Under the pieces are notes generated by a model. That model saw nothing but the letters and a program-made list of their open reading frames with translations. It was not told the DNA's origin and did no database searches. A program made the translations under genes and the position numbers. A stretch of 64,000 nucleotides of DNA from Anthoceros angustus (taxonomy: Eukaryota > Streptophyta > Anthocerotopsida > Anthocerotales > Anthocerotaceae). Location of the stretch: the NCBI GenBank assembly GCA_010909165.1, contig MU008175.1, positions 797,370 to 861,369 on the forward strand, in the 5' to 3' direction. Position 1 is the stretch's first letter. Every line of letters starts with the position of its first letter. Positions 32,841 to 44,900 of this stretch are shown piece after piece.

Positions 32841-33185
32841 CCATCTTTACTCCCTGCTCCACCTCCACACCAGCTCCAAGGGCGCATCTTATCTATCTTG
32901 CACATCAGGGCACGGCAAGCGTCCTGCCAATGAAGCAAGTATATTATTGCGGTTCATCAACATCTCCTAGTTGTGGCGAAAAATGGATCCGACACAGAAT
33001 CATAGTCTTGGCAGTGACGGCAAGTGCTTCAACATGCTATAGAAATCGGCTATAGCCTTCTCGTCGCTGGGACCAGAACCCCGACGGCTCATCTGTGTCA
33101 CTACCACTCTTGTCACATCTCCATGCAAAATGGTCTTCCGCGAGGTCTGTAGCCACCGACTGTAGTGGATTTTCAAACAAGCACC

Positions 33186-33540
33186 TCATACCTGCAATTG
33201 TCAACCGAGGGGTTATGAGTAGGCAGCAGACGAGGGCTGGTGTACTCACAAACCTAACATCACAGCAAAGAACCAAACAGCGATCAAAGATTAGCACCTT
33301 GAAACCCTCCGCCCGTAGGCAGCGCAAGTGAGCATCTATCCACTTAGAGCAGGCGTCCGGGCCGTGCTCCGCAACGCACTCGTCTCGTATCCGCTTCGTG
33401 TCTGGACAGGCGCAGCAGATCTTCTTCTTCGGCACAGCTGATTCCGCGGGAGCAACATCGGCAGCGGACGCCGCCGTAGATGCCACCGCGCCGCCGCCGC
33501 CTGGCTGCGAGTGAACTTCCAGCTGTTTCTGCGGAGCCAT
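33186..33540 (-). CDS. COX17: COX17 copper chaperone
   Basis: Exon 1 (33540-33298) encodes 81 residues ending AEGFK. A second coding exon of only six bases (33191-33186, GTA TGA) adds the final Val and the stop, restoring the family ending EGFKV for 82 residues. COX17 carries Cu(I) in the intermembrane space to SCO1 and COX11 for cytochrome c oxidase assembly. The copper site is KKKICCACPDTK (Cys42, Cys43). Twin CX9C pairs are Cys45/Cys55 and Cys64/Cys74, which form the disulphide hairpin made by MIA40. The N-terminus is the Gly/Ala-rich extension seen in plant members. Without splicing, the frame would add about 90 unrelated residues, so the micro-exon model is preferred. Confidence 0.9.
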
Positions 33541-34869
33541 GCTTGAGCCGCGAGCGGGAATCGGGATCTGGGAATCGGAAATCGGAAATCTGCTGTGCCG
33601 CAGAGCAGGACGCACTTCACCCGGAATCCAACGTAACTGTTTGAACGATTTGGGTGTGACCTCCAATACATGAAGACATGTTTACGGCTTGTCCAGAAAC
33701 AGGACACCACCTTTAGCACCCGTTTCTAACTAACTCGTGGTGCCACCGCGCTTCCCTGTATGAATGTACACTATAACTACCATGCACATATGTACTATCA
33801 TATACATATAACTACCATACTACCTGCGTGCGTCCTAGTTTGCCCATTCAATAGTGGATAATTAAAGTACTATGTATGAGCTAGTAATCATTAAATCATT
33901 TTTTTATTTAAGATGATAATGATAGGAGTATCTTTCCACCTATAATTATGGGGTACTGTAAAACGTGCAGAGATTTAAAGGTCGTTCCATTTGAGTATAT
34001 CTATTTTACATATATTTATATATATGAAATCCTAAACCTAATTTTGAAGAGAATAACCTAAAAACTCATGTTTCACAGGAGAATATGAGCAAATAAATCA
34101 TAATGTACTAAGTTGTTATACCACTAGGATGCTGGAAGGGGTTAAAAATATTTTATACTCTAAAAAACAAAGGGGTTAAAAAAATATGGAATTTTTCATA
34201 TCTAGCCTAGGGATTTGGAATGCTTATGACATCATATGGCAGTCGTGGATCACAGTCAATGAACTAGGTAAATGATTATTAGCTCTACCATTGCAGTCAC
34301 AAGATTTTCAAGCTCCATAAACACCTCAGAGAAACGGGTCAGGTTTGATATTTTGAAGCCTCTGCTTAGATTTAAGAGAGAAAATTATTCGTAGGGCTCA
34401 TAGTTTGCTAGAGGCCATAGCGGATGATAATTTCCGCTTTGCGACCCACAATCCAAAGTTCATCTAAATTTGATGGAATGCTAAACTTCATCATTTGTAA
34501 TCTAATCAACACATTGTTGTTTACTAATCTGATCTGTGTTTTTGCACAAAAAAAAAAACATTGGGAACTGAACCAAAGTGACTTAGCAACTAGTTGCAGC
34601 ATACCAGATTGCTCGTGAGCTATAGGGGTTAATCTCAGCACACCAGAATGCTAGTGAGTTGGACAATCTCGCAGAGATTTGCTTGCCTAATCACAGGTTG
34701 ATTTTGGCGGCCTGATCAATAGACCGCAATTTCTTGAGAATGTTACATTTAGGCTCTCTTAGCGTAATTAAGTTGAAACTTCCTTCTAAAGTCAACAAAT
34801 TATTGTTAAAATTTACTAAAGAAGTTTTTGGAAAACATTACATGATTTCAGTATTCAGTATTCGGTATT
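33541..34869. other. AT-rich intergenic region
   Basis: Low-complexity AT-rich sequence with many TATATA and poly-A/T runs (33.75-34.6 kb). No gene or RNA gene recognised. Confidence 0.5.
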
Positions 34870-35722
34870 CAGGCGTTCCGCATTGCACTAGCAACTTTTT
34901 CCACCGCGATGCGTTTTCGCCTTGGCTTGGTCTGTCCTCTAGCGTGCTCTCTTTCAGCTTGCAGTTGAGAGGCCCCTCTCGATGGCTTTGGGATGCACTT
35001 GGCTCGCTGTCCCGCGGGTAGGCAGCGTATCGCTACGCATGACGCCGTCCGGGACGTCACGTTCTCTATTGCTAGGGAAGGCGGGTTCCTTCCATTTAGG
35101 GAGCGCCTTTACTCCCTGCTCAACGGGGTTTTTCTTAGGGCAGATCTATTTTTGACCTGGGGGATCAAGTTTTGGTTGCTGATATGGTTGTAACCGATCC
35201 CACTCGGGACAGTGTCTGCAAACATGTTATTCTTAATCCTCCAGGTTGGGCGGTAGAGGGATGTGCGACGGCTAAGGTCTACAAGTACTCTCCTATGCAG
35301 GACGGCCATGCCTTCGTCCCCCTTGCCATTGAGACTCACGGAGCCATGGGCAAGGATTTCTCTAGGTTCGTCAAGGCCTGCGCCAAGGCTTATCATAGTC
35401 GCAAGAATGGGGTTGGCTTCTCCCTTTCTTGTATTGTTGCCTTCTTCTGGCAGAGGGTTTCCATCGCTCTGCAGAGGGCATTGGCCAACACAGTATTCAA
35501 AACGACAGTGAGCGCGGGAGATGCAGCTTCTTTGACACCGGTAGTAAGTAGGCCTTTTCACATCCCTGACCACAAAGTTCTTCAAGCGGTTGGTAGTTTT
35601 GAAATGCGTGATCGTGGGGGCTAGTCCCTCTGGCATGGTGCCCTTCGTTGGGTTTTTCCCCCTTTGTTTTTGGGGTAGATGGGTTTTTCCCATCTCTTTT
35701 TTATAATAAAGTCTTCTTTTTC
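34870..35722 (+). pseudogene. 5'-truncated LINE-like element, C-terminal ORF2 part
   Basis: The plus strand reads FRIALATFSTAMRFRLGLVC, then a Cys/His knuckle with EAPLDGFGMHLARCPAG, then THDAVRDVTFSIAREGG. It continues in another frame as VLVADMVVTDPTRDSVCKHV, PLAIETHGAMGKDFSRF and FFWQRVSIALQRALANTVF. This is the end of the non-LTR retrotransposon polyprotein common in seedless-plant genomes. A TGA interrupts the knuckle region near 34968, and a frameshift lies near 35160. The 3' untranslated tail (35625-35722) matches the small element at 862-966 and ends near AATAAAGTCT. The reverse transcriptase part is absent. The element is dead. Confidence 0.75.
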
Positions 35723-36681
35723 CCTATTATAACCCCGTATATTGCTTCTTATAGCGCCATATGCACGTAGTTCAAAATTTGTAATTGCTTATGGCTTGTT
35801 ACATTTCATAGCAGCTCTATCATACGGTTCCGTATGATCCAATGCATTAAACATTTATAAAAAAAATAAAAAAACTTAGTATGTTGCTCTTCTTTAACTT
35901 TGACGAGGGATGTGATACTCTTGTAGAATTGAAAGACTATAGCTATTATCGTATCTATATGTTTCATAGAAATTAATAAGCAGAGTTTTATAGTACATAT
36001 CTTGTGGCAGTTGTTGTATTTTAGTGATGTGTACTCAATCAAAATGAAGACATGCATGGGGTACAAATGATGGGCTAAAGAAGAGCCAGGAAGGTGGCGA
36101 AAGCCGCCCTAAGAGTATCTGCAGCAAGTTCAAATTCTCAACCTTGGCTTACCACTATGCATTGGCTTCATCCAATGTGGTCAAAAGAGACTCCTTTACA
36201 AAGAGTTGGTGCAGTCACTACCTCAAGAATCAGCTATGTATCTTGCTGTAGCTTCCTCAATGTCATAAAAATTCTTGAAAATTGTGCTATTATTATCTAT
36301 GTTTGTTAATGAACATCTCATATAAAATATGGTTCTAGAGTGTAACAGGTGAACGAGAACAGGATACTATTGGAAACAGTGTCTCTCGCATACAGGCTGG
36401 GCCGAAGAGGAAACACCCTCGGAGAACCCTTTGCTCGGCGTGGTTTTACTAAGGGGGTCCAGCAGGATGTCCAGTGCCTTGAGGTTAGGACGTCAAGGCA
36501 ACTGGGTGAAGAATTTCTTCGCTTGTTGACATTTTTATGCTTTTCGCTATGTACCGTACCTGTTGTTTTTGTTGTTAGTCTGCCCTAATCGTCTTGGGTG
36601 GTTGGCGAATGATCCAACCCTAGGCCTTTGCGGGATGCGCTCCATGGCTGAGCAGGGGATCAAGCTGGTGGTGGCCTCGCG
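35723..36681. other. Intergenic upstream of the ubiquitin relic
   Basis: Mostly AT-rich until 36.33 kb, then more balanced. A plus frame starting at 36349 (MNENRILLETVSLAYRLGRR) is Arg-rich and nearly free of acids over residues 10-36, like a mitochondrial presequence. It could be an upstream exon for uS2m: its LE codon pair at about 36482 is followed by GTTAGG, a good donor. This is speculative. Confidence 0.3.
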
Positions 36682-36910
36682 GTGTAGATCTTCGTGATAG
36701 CAGTGTCGTGGAAGACGATCGCATTGGAGGTGGAGGCTTCCGACGCAAGCGACAGTGTCAAGGACAAGATCCGGGACAAGGAAGGGATTCTTGCGGACGT
36801 TCAGAGGCTGATTTTCGGCGGGAAGCAGCTGGAAGGTGGCCCGGGTAGTGGCAGAGTACAACGTTGAGAAGGAGTCTAGCCTGCAGCCGGGGCTGCGGCT
36901 GAGGGGAGGT
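36682..36910 (+). pseudogene. Full-length broken ubiquitin fused to uS2m
   Basis: The segment is exactly 76 codons plus one extra base and aligns end to end with ubiquitin. Positions 3-5 are IFV, 11-13 KTI, 41-45 QRLIF, 47-51 GKQLE, 59-60 YN, 63-65 KES and 71-76 LRLRGG. Lys11, 27, 29, 33, 48 and 63 and Ile44 are conserved; Lys6 is not. Three lesions are visible: codon 1 is GTG instead of ATG, codon 2 is TAG instead of CAG, and one C is inserted after codon 53. The Gly-Gly end is followed directly by the ATG of the uS2m frame, as in natural ubiquitin-ribosomal protein fusions. The unit therefore once looked like a cleavable ubiquitin leader. Confidence 0.85.
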
Positions 36911-37627
36911 ATGCACAGCTCCGGCGGCGTTGTTGTGGAGAAGCTGATCAAGGCAGGAGCGCATGTGGGGAACCGGGTGCCAGCCACAGATTTCCACCAG
37001 TACTTGCATGGCTTCAGGAACGGGCTGGCCATCATCGACTGCGAGAAGACGCTGGTGGGCTTGCGGCGGGCATGCAATGTGATCGGGAACATCGTGCGGG
37101 CGGACGGCCATGTGCTGGCCGTGAACACCAACCCTCGCTACAACAAGCTGGTGGAGCTGATGGCCACCAACTGCAGCCAGAGCTACATCAACCACAAGTG
37201 GACGGGAGGCTTCCTCACCAACCGGAAGCACATGCTGAACGTCCAGGCGTGCTACGAGGAGCTGTCCCAGGACCTGTCCGGCACCGATGTGGCTTCCTCC
37301 TTCGACTCCTTCCCCCGCTTCAGGAAGATGCGCAAGTGCTTCCAGGGAGTCCGGACGCGCAACGCCCCCGACTGCCTCCTCATCCTGAACGCCGCGCAGA
37401 ACGGGAACGCCATCCTGGAGGCCCATCAGCTGCGCATCCCTATCGTGAGTGTGGTCGATCCCAGCGTCCCCAACAGGTTGCAGAAGCTCATCCCGTACCC
37501 CGTCCCGGGAAACGATCAGTCCGCTGAGTTCATCTACCTGTTCTGCAATCTGGTTCAGAAAACGATTCTGTTGTCACAGAGGCAAGCTGCTGCTGCTTCC
37601 CGCCCCCGCGCCGGCTCTTTCCGGTAA
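36911..37627 (+). CDS. RPS2: Mitochondrial ribosomal protein uS2m (nuclear copy)
   Basis: The frame from ATG 36911 encodes 238 residues of a mitochondrial-type small-subunit protein S2. Diagnostic stretches are VEKLIKAGAHVGNRV, YLHGFRNGLAIIDCEKTL, RACNVIGNIVRADGH, LAVNTNPRYNKLVELMA, WTGGFLTNRK, APDCLLILNAAQN, LRIPIVSVVDPSVP, YPVPGNDQSAEFIYLFCNLV and QKTILLSQR. The start resembles that of organelle-encoded rps2, so the gene looks like a mitochondrial gene moved to the nucleus. The frame is open further upstream to about 36830 through the end of the ubiquitin relic. No presequence is seen at this ATG; targeting would need an upstream exon or an internal signal. It is intronless. Confidence 0.88.
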   Translation: MHSSGGVVVEKLIKAGAHVGNRVPATDFHQYLHGFRNGLAIIDCEKTLVGLRRACNVIGNIVRADGHVLAVNTNPRYNKLVELMATNCSQSYINHKWTGGFLTNRKHMLNVQACYEELSQDLSGTDVASSFDSFPRFRKMRKCFQGVRTRNAPDCLLILNAAQNGNAILEAHQLRIPIVSVVDPSVPNRLQKLIPYPVPGNDQSAEFIYLFCNLVQKTILLSQRQAAAASRPRAGSFR

Positions 37628-38982
37628 CGTGTTAATTCCAAGGGACTTCCTTGCACGCAATCGACTCCGTTTTCGCAATGCTTTGCTTTCATTCCGCTCC
37701 AGCACAGCAGGCCTCTCCAAGCGTAGGCTGTGCATCTAGAGCTAGGGTTTGGAGGCACCTAGAGCCTAGCTATCTCCTCCTCATCCAATTTGAACAAGAC
37801 GTCCGGGTGGTCAGGAGGGCAATTGCTCCGACGCTCGTAGGCGTAGAGTAAATTGAAGGCGGTGAGAAAAGGGATGTAGATAATTAAAACCCCCGTTACA
37901 TGACACGAGGCATTCCGTTCGACGGCACCTCGTGCGTCGGGAAATGCCAAAATTGGCGCGGGAGCCCGCAGGAACAGCCTCGACCGTCACGTCGATACGG
38001 TTGCCAGAGGTCGGCGACCAGCGGTCGCAGAGATGTGCGGAGGTGGAAAGGGCAAGCAACCCTCCCGCCGAGTCCAGTCGGCGTCAACGGCGAGCCACAC
38101 GGACAACACGTCCGCGGACCGTTTTCACCGGGGGTACCCAGTCATGAAAAAAAACTGTTGCTGGCACTGGCTGGCATCGATGCCTTGCCTTTCTCTGCTC
38201 TGCTCTGCTCGCTCTGCTTTGCGTTGCGTTGCTTGGCGTCGCGTCGCCCGCCTTCCCGGGATCTCATCTTCCCCGAGCAGCAGCTGGCGGCGAGCGCGTA
38301 TCGATCCCGGCATCGCCATCTCCCGGCGCTTTGAGCCTGCGCGCATCCCAGCCTCGCCTGCTGGACCCGCCGTCACCTTCCGCAGAGCTCGCAGCAGCTG
38401 CATCCGCGTCGCGCGGAGCGGGATAGAGACGGGCAGGCAGTGGGGAGTGGGGGAGACGAGGGGAGACCGGGCGGGAGGAAGGAAGGAGGGAAGGGAAGGA
38501 AAGGGAAGGGAAGGAAAGGAGAGGAGGAGCGGGTGGAGGAGTCCAGGATGACGGATCTGGAGGCCGCTGCTGGATGCGGATTCTGACGCCCATTTGCGTG
38601 GCTCCGGGCCCGGATGCTCCCCCGAGCTGGAGCGGGCGGAGTTCGCAGTTCGCGGGCCTGCGGAAGTGAGAGCGCGCGCTGCTGGATGCCACATTGCCGC
38701 TTCGCGGATCTGTGACCGGGGTGGAGGGTGGAATGCGGGGCCTCGGTATCCGGTCTCAGGATCGGAGGTGGGTGGGGAATTTCCGCCATGGAGCAAGGCA
38801 AGGTGTAGATGGCGCATGGTGGAGAAGGGGATTTTCTGCAGGATCCAGCAATTGGAATTCGTGGGCGGGATTGTGCTGTACCGGGTTGGGTAGGGGCGGG
38901 GATTGGTGTTAGGTCAGGTGGGTGAGGAGTCGCCGGCTGTCGTGTGATGTAGAGAGGAATTGGGTCGGGTCGGTTGCCAGTC
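37628..38982. promoter_or_regulatory. GC-rich leader/promoter of the RME-8-like gene
   Basis: No gene is recognised. 37.9-38.9 kb is GC-rich. It has a GGAAGG/GGAAAGG purine run (about 38470-38535) and CTCTGCT and GCGTT repeats (about 38195-38245), both typical of long 5' leaders in this window. Several open frames of 70-230 codons on both strands are by-products of base composition. Confidence 0.45.
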
Positions 38983-41900
38983 ATGGATTACCAGGTGTTC
39001 CTGGTTAGACCTCCCGGGAGCGGTACCAGGCCTGCCAAAGGGGTGTTGCGGATTCTCCGGGTTTCGGATCATGGGATCACCATCACCCCCTTGTCGTCCT
39101 TCAATGCTCCAGCCATGGAGTACACGTTCGAGCGCATGGGAAGGGTGTTCCCCTCGCACGACGACAGCACTGAGCTGACGGTGGAAATGTTCGACGGAGC
39201 CAGGGGCGGCCATGAATCGGTTCGGCTCTGCTGCGATTCCAGGACTGCCTTGTTGACTGCGCTTCTCAACAAGCTGGACGAGGTTAATGGCATCGGTAAG
39301 GGATTGGAGTTATGAGATGGTTGTGCTGCCTAGCGCATGGCTGTCTCTTGTTGTGTGTCCTCTTCACGTGCGCCGCTGGTTAGTGCAACTAGATCCTGGG
39401 TTCAGCTCCTGTTGCATTTCAGGCACCGATTTTCCTCTGAAGAAGCACAGCAACCAACGAGGTGGATTGACGGATACAGTCCTGCGCATTCGGAGCGCCT
39501 CGATTGTGAAGATGGTGAATGCTGGTGTCCGACATGAAAGGCGTCGGGTACGGATTTTGTGGCTGTCGGATTACTCTCTACCAGTTTTGGTAGACGTATT
39601 GTGGTGGGGGTTCAGATAGGCTGAATGAGCACTCTGGTGCAGTACGGTTTCTGCCATTCACCTGATGAGCTGGACGCACGTTGATCTCAGGTTAACCCAG
39701 CCAAAAAGATCAACTTCGGAGATATCGTTAAAATGGAAACTCTGGTTGATGATGAGCATATTGTGCTGTTGCATCTCAAGTCTCGTGTGCTGAGACTGTC
39801 GCTGAAGGATTCCTTGCCATTTCTGCAAGCAGTGCGCCGAAACATGAAGGTTGGTGTGCGATGGCCTGTGATTGCTAGATTGCTCGTGTCATCGGCTTGT
39901 ATGCTGAAAAGTTGACCCCATGCTGCTTTTGTTGGCAGACGTACTTAAACATGGATGTTGAGATTGAGAGAATAACAACACCTATAATGATAGACAATGT
40001 CTCTGCACGTCTCCGAAAACTGGTAAGGATCCGAACAGCTATATATCCCAGCGGGCTTCGGTATCTATCCTCCAGAACTTTCCAGTTGCCTTCCTTCCTG
40101 TATCTGAAATGGTGGTTAATCGTTTAAAACTTCAGAAGGATTCGCCTGTACTTTACGAGTTCCATGTGACTAAACATCTGAATTCAAGCAATGAAGACCG
40201 TCGACGTACAATCACCATCACAGAGTCCTTTTTCATAGAGAAATGTGGTGATGAGGTGATCGGTGTGCACAGGTAACGGAGTTCTCCAACTGTTTACTTT
40301 AACTGCAATACATGCACTTTCTCCACTAGCGTTCTCCTGAATGATGGCTACTAGGGTGGGAACGTGACATTACAAGTATTTGGTGTAGCTTGAATGATGT
40401 TGTAGGGCTTAGTGTGGACGACCAAAATCGCACAGAGGTAACCGTTGAGTTTAAGGCATGGCGATCAACACAGTATTGTCTTGAGGATAGGGATGACTTC
40501 CTTGCAAGCATTGCAAATGTTATGGGCATCGGCAAGGGCTCATGGTTCAGTATTCGAATGGAGCATCTATATCCATACAGCTTTCCAGAAAAGCTGCAAG
40601 CGGTCTACCAGGTTGGTTCTCACACACTGATCTCTGCTATCAGTTCCCTTTACGGCTGTGTAGACCTCTTATCACTGGGCAGAGGATCTGATGCGTTTGC
40701 ATTTGTGTGTGTTACAGAGTGAGTGTGAGACGTATTACCTGAATAGGATCATCGGCTCATATTATGGAAGTCGTGACCCAGAAGTATTGCATGTCTCTTT
40801 GAAGGAGTATGCAGCAAATATTCATGTGAGCATCCCAGGCTGTTGGTGTACTCAGATAGCCGCATTGAGACCTTTTTCTGTTGATGGTTTAGTTTGTAGG
40901 GGATATACTCACGGGTTATATATCAGTTCATGGAGAGCCTGAACTTAGTCAGGCGTCCTGGGAAAGGAATAACCAAATTGTTGCGTTTTTGAAGGTTGGG
41001 GACTCTCAATGTGTTGATCCGAAAATAGCTCAGGCTGTTGCAGATGTTTTGAAAGATTGCCTTGGTAAGTCAGGTGAATCTATCCCTAGCATCGCTGCCA
41101 CAAGTCTCTGGAAACTGGTTGGACGTCCAAATGCTGATATATGGTGGTTGTGAAACAGCGGATCTCGGGAGGGATGTTGTGTGTGCAACTACCTGCTGCA
41201 TTGTGCTTCAAAGACTACTAGCCTCGCGAGCCTGTTTTGATGCAATGCGAAATCTTTCAGATGTCGTAGCCGTCCTTTTTCAGGTATGGCTCTATCTGAC
41301 TGCTACAGAAAAGAAGAACTTTTCCTGTAAAGTTATCACCGGCAGAAGAAGTGGCCAGAATTACAGTAGTAAAGTGGCTATGTGCGCCCCCATGTGCTAC
41401 ATATTGTTATAGCCACTGCCACTGTCATGAAAGGGCATGACTCATGTGGAAAGACTGTTTACCAGTGAGGCAGATTTGCTTGGTTACAGATTCTGCTTGT
41501 ACAGTTGGGAAGGCGCAGTAGGTTGCAGCGTACTTGAGCAGTTTGGTGTTGTTTTCAGTGTCTTCGCTCAGACAATGCGGTGCTTTCCTACCTAGCGTCC
41601 GTTGCCCTGCGGACTTGCTTCAAACTACCAGTGGAAGGAGGCTGTTTGGACTTCAGTCCATCCAAGGTGATATCTTATGCAGAAGTAACTGTCTTTCTGT
41701 TTCTGCCTTCAAGGAGAAAATTGATTCTGATCATGTTTGTTACCCTTTCCTTGGAAAGGAAGATGTATTGATATCGTTTTTGACACTTGTAGCAAGAAAT
41801 TACAAACAAACTTGCTGTGCTCAACGGGGAAAACTTACAGCTTCTGGTGACATTGCTTCACACAAGATCTCTAGCTAAGAACCATGCACTCCAGGTGACG

Positions 41901-44900
41901 ATCGCTTGCTTTCCTGGCATGTGATTCTCACATGCCATTATGAATTTGACACACCTAGTGTGTGCCTCTTGAAGTGAGGGCATGTTCTGTCGTGCAAACC
42001 TAACATCTCGGTATGTGACAGGTTTTTGGTCTGCTAGAGATAATCTCTGTTGGACTGCTGCTCTCTCAGACAACGGAGAGTGAGGCAACCCGAATGTGGA
42101 TGAAGGTATGCTAAATTTAGGTAGATTTGGTCTGAATTGTATTCTCTCTGAATGTGTATTTATATTTTGTTTTGTAATGATGTGCAGGCGTTTGAGTCTG
42201 CAGTTGTGGCTGCTGCTGACATCATTTGTACAATTTTCTGGTCTCCTAGCTTTGTGGTTTTCCAAAGGTATCTTGCCATGCCATACCTGTTTTTAGAAGT
42301 TCTGCTTACCCAATCTTTCAAATTTATTCAACTTTGAGTAGATCTTGCATGAGTCGGGGAACACCAGCTTAATGGAAAAGCATCCTTTTGCAGTGCTTCG
42401 TCGCTTCTGAAAGGATTGTTGACAAAGACATCACCTTACATATCGAATCAGCTGCAGGTAATTGGTGTGCAACTGTTGTCTCATGAGACATGGATAATCA
42501 GTGTTGTACATGTTTCGTCTTTTGATTGTCCGCTGATAACTGATGATCATGTTGTGCCAGAAAACATGCTTGGGTCGCTGTGTTCTTTTATTGCATTTGA
42601 GGAATGCTATCTTCTCAGAAAAGAGGCATGTAAGGGTGTTGAGTGGCAACCTCGTGTACCTGATGCTGGAGGGGAACAGGGAATCTCGCAAGCTTCTAGA
42701 GGCAATTCTTCCAAAGGTAATGTGTCAAAAATAGGTGCTGTTGTTTTGTACTTGTAACATCTTGCTGACTTCTTTTATCATTTGTTTCAGGGGGTGATGC
42801 GTCTGTATGCTATTAAGGCATTTGAGATGTCAACGGCGGAAAAGGTAGATCAGCCTCTTTAACCCAATAAAAGAACAATCTCTAAAAAATGTGAATAATC
42901 AATTGGCAGAGGTTTATGACAAGTAAGAGGGTCATTTTCTGATTGTGGTGTGTATGTCTGCAGGAAAGGTCCCCCAGCCGGTTGCCAGCTTGGATGGAAA
43001 CTCTGGAAATTTTGCAAAAGGACAGTTTAGAAACTCCTGTTCTGGTTTGGAATGATCGGAAGAGGATGGAACTTCGGAAGGTTGTCAGCTATGTTTTTTA
43101 AGCATTATCATGTCCTTTCCTTTCCATCTGTTTGCTTGTCCATTGTCTGATATCTCATGGATTGGTTTGTGGGATTCAGTTTTTGCGAGAAGAGTTGAAG
43201 GGTTACGAGTCAGCATTGGCTGGAAATCGTGACTTGGTTTACAACAGTGCTGATGTGCTGCTGGTCTACTCCGCTGCCAGTGAGGGTGAAGGTATGCATG
43301 CAGTACGACTCTATTATGGGTCCACGTCTGTCTAATCCTATTATGTCTAGCCAATTGCAAGCTATTGTTTCCAATGTTAGAAAACAGGGTGAAGAGACCG
43401 TGTGGATCATGTAACATGTGGTGTTTTCTCCCTTGCAGGATCAGTGGTTGGAGGTGTACATCTGGAGCTTTTGGTGGATCAGAATCCACCTGCAGATGGC
43501 TCCAATGATTTGTTCTGGAAGGTATATTTTGGAAAAATAAGTTGAGTGCGTATGAATTTGAAAGGGCTGGTTTTCCTTGGGGAAGCTTAGGAAGTTGCAG
43601 TCCTTCTGAACACGTTTTGGTTGTATGTGACAGCTTCGGGATCCATTGTCCATTTTCCAGTCCATCTTTCAGGCTATGGTCCTTGGCTTTACCCCACTTT
43701 TTGGGCACAATAATCTCCCTGAGATAGATCTTCGACTTGCAGCTCATACCTTATCCTGGATATATGAAAGGCATGCTGAGGAAGTTGCTTATTGCCTTGA
43801 GGCACTCAATGTGATTGAGGTTTGTGGCTATCCCGTTTCTTCTTCTTTGTTCACTGTTTGGCTGCCCTGAGAGCCTGCAGGGCGAATGGAGTATTTTCCT
43901 GATGACCAGCCTTTGTTGTCGGGCAGGCTGCAGTGGGAATGTTGCGAGAGATTATAGAGACTGAGCATCAAGTGCTTGTCTTCAAGCTCGTGGTGTTTTT
44001 GCTTGCTCTAGTAGAAAGTGGTGGCCGTGATAATGTTGTGCGGTTCATTCGTGCTGGTGGTGCAACAGTTCTTGTACCTTTGATTACTATTTCATTGGCC
44101 CAGGTAAATGATTTTCTGCTGTCTGGGAGGTCAAAGCTTCCATGAAATGACCGTCAGTGCAATACCAGCTTCTGTTTTGCTGCTGATCAAAGTATATGTT
44201 GCTGGAAAGCATAAAAGTGTGTCATGTCTGCAGTGCTGTAGGGATAAATCTGCTTTTGAGTCCGACGGCTGGAAAACAGAAGACACCAGGGTCCGAGGTG
44301 CTGTTGAAACTGTTCAGTTCATTGGCTCAGATGGAGAACTCAGGTTTGTGAGGGTTCCATCAGGCAGAGCACGTGAAGTCCTGGAGAAAGCAGTGCTGGA
44401 TGGCAGCATGGATGCAAAAGAAGCCATTAAGTGGCAGGATGAGAAGGTTCCTGACAAAGTTCAACTGGGGATCTCACTCGACCTGATGGAAGCAATTTTA
44501 AGGTACTGAGAACTTCTGCAGCGAATGCTGTTGATTTGCTTGTTGCCGCAGGTCAGCACACAGTGTTGCTTCAGATTCCTGAGGTGGCTTGCTCGTGAAG
44601 GTTTTCTGGTAGCGACAGCCATGTTGAGACCTACCCTCCAAGTGCTGCCTGTCTAAATTTGTCGAGAGAAGAAATTATGTGTCACTTAGTTCAAGCATTG
44701 CTCCGAGCTAAGACACCGGTGTTCGGAAGGTATTGTGCCACATCTTGCAAGTACTCCTTATCATATATTTGCCTCAGCCCCATTTCAATTATGTTTGACT
44801 TTGGTCGCGGATGTGTTTGTGTGTTGAAGGATATTGGATATTGTCACCTATCTCGTGAAGACCAACAAGACTGCTATGTCTCGTCTTTATAAGCTAGGAG

